Assembly: GCA_013150955.1 (NCBI GenBank)
Contig: JAADJD010000001.1
Location: forward strand, 1 to 10,521
Source of the DNA: Calditrichota bacterium
GTDB taxonomy: Bacteria > Calditrichota > Calditrichia > RBG-13-44-9 > J042
Reading direction: 5' to 3'
DNA: 10,521 nt
Part shown: in pieces, positions 5,410 to 10,521 of the stretch
Position numbering within the stretch: the stretch's first letter is position 1
Layout: the number at the start of each line of letters is the position of its first letter
Program-made: the position numbers and the translations under genes
Notes under the pieces: generated by a model
The model's input: only the letters and a program-made list of their open reading frames with translations
Databases searched by the model: none
Told to the model about the DNA's origin: nothing

Positions 5410-8346
5410 CTACTCTGAAGGAACAACATCGGCCACGTCACCGGGATGTTCACGGGACGTCACCTCTGTGCTGGCCGCCTGCTGCAAAAATTTCGGTTTG
5501 ATCCACAGCAACAGCGCTGGCAGTACGGTCAGCGTGAACAGCGCGCTCACGAAAATGGTCATGGCGGTCAGTCCCCCGAAACGGCGAATGTGTTGTCCGC
5601 CGGCCGCCAGCAGCACCAGAAAGCCCAGTCCCACCGCCAGTGCGTTGATGATGATGGAAATGCCGGTGGTGTTCAGTGTGTGCTGCAGCGCGGTCAGCGC
5701 ATCCCGGCTCTTTTTCATTTCATCCCGCAGCCGCGAGATGAAGTGGATGTCCGTATCGATACCCAGACCGATGGCCACAGAAGCGATCATGGCGGTGAAC
5801 GAATCCAGCCCGATGCCCAGGTAGCCCATCACCGCAAAGTTGATCAGGATGGTGAGCGAGATGGGCACCACCGCCAGCACGCCCCCGGTGAGCGAGCGGA
5901 AAATCAACGCCAGCAGGATGATCACCAGCATCAGGGTGATGGACAGGCTTTCCACCTGCGTTGGCGTGAGTTCTTCTTCCATGCGCTTGAGCACCGGTGC
6001 CAGACCGGATTGCGCCACGCGGACGGTCAGCCTGCGCCATGTCGGCAAGTCGGCTTCTCCCAATGCAGCAGCAATCTGCGGCTCCGGGGCGATGAGCAAC
6101 TCTTCATTGGCCTGCCACAGCGTGCCTTTCAGGTCGCGCCAGAGTTCGGCGTCGCCGAGGCGCTCCCGGGGAATCTGTTGCTGCAACTGCCGCAGCGCCG
6201 GTTGCAACCGCAGTTCCGCCAGTTGATCCCGGAGGACCGCCGTCAGCGAACCGGCCAGCCAGCCGGCATCTTCGCGATCCACTCCGGGCGCCAGCCGCAG
6301 GATGATGCGCTGGATGACGGCCGAGTCTGGTGCCGCTGTCCTGCTCAACTGCTGGCCAATGGCCCGGCTGATCCTCCGGGCCACGGCAACGGGCAGTTCC
6401 ACCTCGGCCTCCGGGCCGGTGAGATAATCCAGCGCCGCATTTGTCAAAACGGTCCCGGTTTCCGGGATGGGCGGTGGGTTCAGCGCCTGATCGACCACTA
6501 CCGCGAGTGCGTTGTCCGGCAACTCCAGCCCGTGACGGCGCAGGTCCAATTTCAGATCCGCAAGCATTTGCTGGTGGCGAATCTGCAGCAAGCGCGACCT
6601 TGCTTCTGGAGATACCTCACTCAGCCGCACCACGGCCAGCGGCTGCTGATAGGGTGCCAGCAACCGATCGATGCTGTCCACCGCCGCCACCAGGAATGCG
6701 GTGTGCCAGGTGTTGAGTTTGGCCTGTAACAGCGCCTCGGTTTCCTGCCGCGAGACGAGCTGCTCCATCATCTCCCGCCCCTCGATGAGAAACCAGAGAT
6801 TGCTTACGCCCTGGCGGTCTTCCGGCACGGTGTAACGGTCGTTCATCACAGCGTTCATTTCTGCCAGCACGCTGGCAATGGACTGCGACTTGCTGACGCC
6901 GGGCACCACTTCCAGCCGGCGTTCGATTTCGTGCATGAGCTTCAGCGTGGCGGGATCGCGCAGGTCGCCGTCCACCAGAATCTGGATGGGCAGGGAGCCA
7001 CCGAATTTTTCCCGCAGCAGCATCTCGGCGTGGAAAGGATCGCTGCCTTTTTGCAGGCACAGCGTCCAGTCCACATCCTTCTGGATGCGCGGCAGTGCCA
7101 CCGCGGAGAGGATCACCATGCCCACGGCGGCGATCAGGATGGCCTTTTTGCGGCGGTGGATGAAACGGCCCAGGGCCTCGCCAAAAGGCGCGATCCTTCG
7201 GTTCTGTTTCTTTGCCGGACCGGGTGTTATGCCGAAGGAAAGCAGCGCCGGCAGTAGCGTCAGTGTGACCACCAACGCGATGACGATGCCCAGTGCCGTG
7301 AGCAGTCCGAATTGCTGAATGACCGCGAAATCGGAAATGGCCAGCGCCGCAAAGCCCACCGTGGTGGTGATGGTGGTCAGGATGATGGGCGTGCCCATTT
7401 CTTTGAACACCATGCGCGTGGCCTCCCGGGCCGGTTCGCCCAGGCGCCGCCGCTCGAAATAACGCTTGAGCAGGTGGATGCCATCCGCGCTGCCCAGGGC
7501 AAGCAAAATCACCGGCGCAATGCCCGTTAACAAGTCCATCTGCAGGCCGGTCATGCCCATGAAGCCCACTACCCAGATCACGCTGATGGCTACCACCAGC
7601 ATGGGGAATACTACCCCGGCCCAGTGGCGGAAGCCCAGATACAGCGTCAGGATCAGGATCAGCACCATCAGCGGCACCAGCACGGTCAGGTTCTCGGTAA
7701 TCAGCAGGGTCATGTTGAAAATCAAAAACGGCATGCCGCCGAAGTAGAGCCGGGTGTTTTCTGGCGCCTGCACCCGTTCCAGCACCTCCTCGGCGGCGGC
7801 TTTCACCTGCAGCGAGGTGGCAAACTGATTAATGGCCCTGGCCGAGCCGCCCTGAAAGCGTAGCACGATGGCCGCCGTGGTGCCGTCTTCGGACACCAGC
7901 CGGCTCACGTAGCGGTCTTTTTGCATCACGTAGTTCTTCAGCACTGCGATGGCCTGCGGGGAATCCAGCGAGCGCCCATCGAACAGTTCCCCGACCTCCA
8001 GGCCCCAGTCGGTCTTGCGGAAATCCACCACGTTGGTCAGGCTGGTCACATAGGCAATACCCTCGACATTTTTGAACGCCTCGGTGAGCTCCTGCAAGAG
8101 CTTCAGGTTTTGCGGCGTGAACACGTCGTCTGCCGACAGCAGTGCCACGCCCACGGAATTGCCACCAAAGATGTCCCCGATGCGATTGTACTGCTGCACC
8201 AGCGGATCGTCCTGCCGTAAATAAGTGGAGAAATCCGCATTCAGTTCCACCCGCATGGCCTGCATTCCGAAAAATGCGGTGATAAGAAGCATGACGCCAA
8301 TGATCATCCAGCGCCAGCGAATAACCCGGTCGGCTAATTTCAGCAT
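5410..8346 (-). CDS. RND-superfamily transporter, HAE3/MMPL type, with an enlarged second periplasmic loop
   Basis: This 978-aa inner-membrane protein is expected to export lipids, hopanoids or amphiphiles using proton flux; the substrate is unknown. It shows the duplicated 1+5 / 1+5 helix plan. TM1 is at about 13-31, periplasmic loop 1 at 32-215, TM2-6 at about 218-371, TM7 at about 400-418, loop 2 at about 420-798 and TM8-12 at about 801-950. TM4 carries GSADGIHLLKRY, and the matching TM10 carries the GLGIDTDIHFISRL motif typical of HAE3/MMPL proteins. Loop 2, about 375 residues, is about twice loop 1; its extra part (about 520-790) is helical and rich in Q, R, E and L. The ATG has GAGGG 5 bases upstream. 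The gene is visibly GC-rich against AT-rich flanks. No TetR regulator, membrane-fusion protein or LolA-like partner is adjacent. Confidence 0.9.
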   Translation of the reverse strand: MLKLADRVIRWRWMIIGVMLLITAFFGMQAMRVELNADFSTYLRQDDPLVQQYNRIGDIFGGNSVGVALLSADDVFTPQNLKLLQELTEAFKNVEGIAYVTSLTNVVDFRKTDWGLEVGELFDGRSLDSPQAIAVLKNYVMQKDRYVSRLVSEDGTTAAIVLRFQGGSARAINQFATSLQVKAAAEEVLERVQAPENTRLYFGGMPFLIFNMTLLITENLTVLVPLMVLILILTLYLGFRHWAGVVFPMLVVAISVIWVVGFMGMTGLQMDLLTGIAPVILLALGSADGIHLLKRYFERRRLGEPAREATRMVFKEMGTPIILTTITTTVGFAALAISDFAVIQQFGLLTALGIVIALVVTLTLLPALLSFGITPGPAKKQNRRIAPFGEALGRFIHRRKKAILIAAVGMVILSAVALPRIQKDVDWTLCLQKGSDPFHAEMLLREKFGGSLPIQILVDGDLRDPATLKLMHEIERRLEVVPGVSKSQSIASVLAEMNAVMNDRYTVPEDRQGVSNLWFLIEGREMMEQLVSRQETEALLQAKLNTWHTAFLVAAVDSIDRLLAPYQQPLAVVRLSEVSPEARSRLLQIRHQQMLADLKLDLRRHGLELPDNALAVVVDQALNPPPIPETGTVLTNAALDYLTGPEAEVELPVAVARRISRAIGQQLSRTAAPDSAVIQRIILRLAPGVDREDAGWLAGSLTAVLRDQLAELRLQPALRQLQQQIPRERLGDAELWRDLKGTLWQANEELLIAPEPQIAAALGEADLPTWRRLTVRVAQSGLAPVLKRMEEELTPTQVESLSITLMLVIILLALIFRSLTGGVLAVVPISLTILINFAVMGYLGIGLDSFTAMIASVAIGLGIDTDIHFISRLRDEMKKSRDALTALQHTLNTTGISIIINALAVGLGFLVLLAAGGQHIRRFGGLTAMTIFVSALFTLTVLPALLLWIKPKFLQQAASTEVTSREHPGDVADVVPSE

Positions 8347-8364
8347 GGTAACCCTCGCTGTTTT

Positions 8365-8393
8365 TTTATAACACGATTCAACATGTGTGCCAG
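8365..8393 (-). promoter_or_regulatory. Candidate sigma-70-type promoter for the RND gene
   Basis: On the minus strand CTGGCA (-35 like, 4 of 6 matches to TTGACA) is followed after exactly 17 bases by TATAAA (-10 like, 5 of 6). Transcription would start only about 12 bases before the ATG, leaving a very short leader that still contains the GAGGG site. This is a consensus match by eye only. Confidence 0.3.
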
Positions 8394-8604
8394 GAAAAAG
8401 CGGGCTCGATTACCTATCCTGAGCAAGCATTAGAAAAACAGGCGATTGGTACAGGTTTTAGTGACGACGGGCATAAGTGTGACATCTTCTTTTGAAAACT
8501 ATTCTCAAATTAACTGTAGAATATTCCACTAAAATAATCTGCTTTGTTCGTATACGATGCACCTTTTCTTCTGGCGCTCAATAGTCAAAGCATGAATTTT
8601 AATC
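8394..8604. other. Divergent intergenic stretch upstream of the RND gene, no gene seen
   Basis: No start-plus-ribosome-site combination of useful length is seen on either strand. A short plus-strand frame ending at about 8504 (peptide ITYPEQALEKQAIGTGFSDD) looks protein-like but lacks an ATG and is too short to call. The region probably holds upstream control sequence only. Confidence 0.3.
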
Positions 8605-8817
8605 TAAATAATATGTTAAACCACGAATCACGCGAATGAATTCGAATAAAATCTACAAAATAGCGAATATATCTAAAAAAAACATTTTCATTCAGATAGA
8701 ATCCAATGCATTTTATTATTTTTATTGGTATTAATTCGTGTAATTCGCGGTTCTAATGCATAATCTGGGTTTATTTTGTGTTAATTCGTGTCATTCGTAG
8801 GCGATTGCTTAATCTGG
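8605..8817 (+). repeat. Inverted-repeat element copy D (8605-8768) plus a half-copy (8769-8817)
   Basis: The left arm is taaataatatgttaaaccac-gaatcacgcgaat. The right arm is attaattcgtgtaattcgcg-gttctaatgcataatctgg. The core contains atctacaaaatagcgaat, cattttcattcagatagaat and ttttattatttttattgg. It is closely similar to copy A throughout and has the same orientation. An extra arm (tgtgttaattcgtgtcattc) follows. It lies in the divergent region between the RND gene and nhaA. Confidence 0.85.
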
Positions 8818-9071
8818 AATTATCAGACTCTTTCCATGCGGTAAAGGGGGAAATGGATCAGCAAGGTGGGATTTACAAGATGATCCTTAGCTTGAGGGCA
8901 ATAACGCTTCATTATCATTGATGGGGTTTGCAATGGAGTGGATCAAAAGAATTTTACCCTTGATTTCAAATCCCCGGCAATTTATCATTGGCATCACGGA
9001 TCACCCACTTTGGTGGCCTCCGTGGTATAAACATCGAAAGCGAACAGGTAAATGCATAGAGGGAATTCTAT
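8818..9071 (+). other. nhaA leader region, no gene called
   Basis: About 250 bases separate repeat D from the nhaA start. A plus-strand frame from 8918 overlaps the nhaA start in another frame, has no good ribosome site and shows no recognisable domain, so I leave it out. A TAGAGGG ribosome site ends 8 bases before the nhaA ATG. The length leaves room for a promoter and a regulatory leader (sodium- and pH-linked control is common for nhaA), but I see no defined structure. Confidence 0.3.
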
Positions 9072-10247
9072 ATGAAAGCCATGATCGAGGAGTTTATCCA
9101 GAAGGAGTCGTCGGGTGGGATTGTGTTGATGTTTACTACTGTTCTGGCCATGCTGGTCAGCAACACCGCTCTGGCGCCCTGGTACCAGTCCATTTTGAAT
9201 TTGCCCATGGAGGTGCGGGTTGGCCCGCTTCATCTGGATAAAAATTTGTATTTGTGGGTCAACGATGGGCTGATGGCCATTTTCTTTTTACTGGTGGGGC
9301 TGGAAGTCAAGCGGGAAATTCTGGAGGGACATCTCTCCACCGTTCAGCAGGCCACGCTTCCGGTCATTGCCGCAGTGGGGGGCATGCTGGTACCGGCACT
9401 GGTGTATTTATCGTTTAACATCGATGATCCGGTGGCCCGCAACGGTTGGGCCATTCCCGCTGCAACCGATATTGCCTTTGCCCTGGGCGTGTTGTCTCTG
9501 TTGGGCAAGCGGGTTCCTGTTTCCCTGAAGATATTTCTCATGGCCCTGGCGATTATTGATGACCTGGGAGCCATTGTGATCATCGCCGTCTTCTATACGG
9601 CGAAGTTGTCCATGACCTCGTTACTGGTGGCAGGGATTGCCCTGCTGGCTCTGATTACACTGAATTATTTTGGCGTTGTTCGACGCGCCGCCTATTTTAC
9701 CATTGGAATCGTTTTGTGGGTCAGTGTGTTGAAATCCGGTGTGCACGCGACACTGGCGGGTGTGGCGCTGGCCTTTACCATTCCTTTAACTGGCCGCGAT
9801 GAAGAGGGGCGTTCCATATCGCCTTTAAAAGAACTGGAACACGACCTGCACTACTGGGTAGCCTTTTTTGTTCTGCCCATCTTTGCCTTCGTTAATGCCG
9901 GGGTCGATATCGGGGACATCTCCGTGGCGCAAATGACCGGTCCGGTGCCGATGGGCATTTTACTGGGATTGTTTTTGGGCAAGCAGCTGGGGGTTTTCTG
10001 GTTTAGCTGGGCGGCCATTAAACTGGGCCTGGCCCGTTTGCCCGAAAGCAGCAACTGGTGGCAATTATACGGGGTTTCGGTGCTTACGGGCATTGGGTTT
10101 ACCATGAGCCTGTTCATCCTGACCCTTGCATTCGAAGATCCCGCCATGTATCAATACACCGATAAGCTGGCCATTTTACTGGGCTCGCTATTATCGGGAG
10201 TTGTGGGATACAGCATGCTTCGTTTGCGCGCCTCTGCTGTAAACTGA
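9072..10247 (+). CDS. nhaA: NhaA-type Na+/H+ antiporter
   Basis: This 391-aa inner-membrane antiporter expels Na+ (and Li+) in exchange for protons and supports pH and salt homeostasis. E. coli NhaA is 388 residues, and the key residues fall at the same numbers. These are D65 and E78 in NDGLMAIFFLLVGLEVKRE, T132-D133 of the crossed unwound helix in IPAATDIAFALGVL, the ion-binding pair D163-D164 in ALAIIDDLGAIVII, and the pH-sensing H225 in SGVHATLAG. The lysine equivalent to K300 is K304 in FLGKQLG, and GIGFTMSLFI ends the conserved core. It is complete, with no frameshift. The ATG has GAGGG 8 bases upstream. It stands alone between repeat copies D and E, with no nhaR regulator in the window. 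Confidence 0.96.
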   Translation: MKAMIEEFIQKESSGGIVLMFTTVLAMLVSNTALAPWYQSILNLPMEVRVGPLHLDKNLYLWVNDGLMAIFFLLVGLEVKREILEGHLSTVQQATLPVIAAVGGMLVPALVYLSFNIDDPVARNGWAIPAATDIAFALGVLSLLGKRVPVSLKIFLMALAIIDDLGAIVIIAVFYTAKLSMTSLLVAGIALLALITLNYFGVVRRAAYFTIGIVLWVSVLKSGVHATLAGVALAFTIPLTGRDEEGRSISPLKELEHDLHYWVAFFVLPIFAFVNAGVDIGDISVAQMTGPVPMGILLGLFLGKQLGVFWFSWAAIKLGLARLPESSNWWQLYGVSVLTGIGFTMSLFILTLAFEDPAMYQYTDKLAILLGSLLSGVVGYSMLRLRASAVN

Positions 10248-10273
10248 AAATGAGGAATCGCTGTCGCCCTGCA

Positions 10274-10303
10274 GGTCCGGGTGGATGAGATTCCATCCGG
10301 ACC
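10274..10303 (+). terminator. Hairpin after nhaA, probable terminator
   Basis: An 11-bp stem (GGTCCGGGTGG with CCATCCGGACC, one G-T wobble) encloses an 8-base loop, starting 26 bases after the nhaA stop. The strong GC stem is followed by ggggttatt rather than a clean T run. It may stop transcription inefficiently or mainly protect the 3' end of the mRNA. Confidence 0.55.
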
Positions 10304-10317
10304 GGGGTTATTAATCC

Positions 10318-10475
10318 TCAATAATGTGCTAAACCGCGAATCATGCGAACGAAACCAAAAAATATCCACAAAATCGCAAATAATCCCTGGAACACATTTT
10401 CATCCAGATATCATCCAATAGTTTTATTATTTTAACCCAGATTACGCAATAGAACGAAATTTCTAATGCGTAGCA
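10318..10475 (+). repeat. Inverted-repeat element copy E (right arm degenerate)
   Basis: The left arm aataatgtgctaaaccgcga-atcatgcgaac and the core aatatccacaaaatcgcaaa, then catccagatatcatccaata and gttttattatttt, match copies A and D in order and B and C in reverse complement. The right arm is altered: aacccagattacgcaataga-acgaaatttctaatgcg. The last bases of the window (10476-10521) are AT-rich and carry nothing I can name. Confidence 0.75.
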
Positions 10476-10521
10476 ATAGAAAATAATTATTTTAACCTAT
10501 TGATTATTTGGGAATTGCAAT

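Noticed and set aside
5446-6729. A long plus-strand open frame (427 codons) opposite the RND gene, and several shorter ones up to 8220
   Set aside because: They are antisense shadows of a GC-rich gene. The translations are rich in Q, R, H and G, have no domain or ribosome site, and the minus-strand frame has clear membrane helices and family motifs.
4434-8346. Lipoprotein and RND gene as one efflux operon
   Set aside because: They share a strand, but about 650 bp with two inverted repeat elements lies between them, and the lipoprotein does not resemble the usual RND partners.
8385-8504. Protein-like plus-strand frame including ITYPEQALEKQAIGTGFSDD
   Set aside because: It is short, lacks an ATG and a ribosome site, and has no recognised similarity. 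It is mentioned only as possible decayed coding sequence.
8818-9071. Na+-sensing riboswitch in front of nhaA
   Set aside because: The spacing would allow it, but I could not identify a conserved structure or an expression-platform hairpin by eye. A covariance-model search would decide.
8918-9241. A 107-codon plus-strand frame overlapping the start of nhaA
   Set aside because: It runs into nhaA in another frame, has no recognisable domain and no good ribosome site. The nhaA start with GAGGG at 8 bases is convincing.

Overview
The window looks like a chromosomal accessory region of a Gram-negative bacterium. The support for this is an RND permease with two large periplasmic loops and a small lipoprotein with a clear lipobox. 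Nothing in the sequence fixes the phylum. Intergenic repeats built on ccacgaatcacgcgaat-type arms and the mix of AT-rich and GC-rich genes made me think of the FCB/Calditrichota side of the tree, but that is only a guess. There are no tRNA, rRNA or CRISPR features.

Left part (1-2071), insertion-sequence debris: the 3' end of an IS1634/IS4-type transposase is followed at once by an 81-bp non-coding end. This end abuts the 3' end of an IS256-family transposase gene on the minus strand. The IS256 copy keeps its promoter-side terminal inverted repeat (1628-1654), but its other end is missing from the window. A second 81-bp copy (89% identical, 9 mismatches) sits at 1710-1790. A short gene relic follows (1811-1993).

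Middle-left (2072-3983), one broken gene on the minus strand: it encodes a DUF2075 (Schlafen group-3-like) helicase/ATPase with an N-terminal PD-(D/E)XK-like nuclease signature. A perfect 10-bp tandem duplication (2544-2563) shifts the frame. Removing one copy gives a continuous 633-residue protein. This architecture is plausible for anti-phage or nucleic-acid processing functions and is the most interesting gene here.

Right part (about 4130-10521), three unrelated genes separated by a repeat family: a small lipoprotein (4434-4757, minus), a 978-aa HAE3/MMPL-type RND transporter (5410-8346, minus) and a NhaA sodium/proton antiporter (9072-10247, plus). Between and around them lie five copies (A-E) of an imperfect inverted-repeat element of about 160 bp, in both orientations, with extra half-copies. 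Each of the three genes is bracketed by copies. The genes do not form an obvious operon. NhaA and the RND pump are both envelope transporters, but no shared pathway is shown by the sequence.
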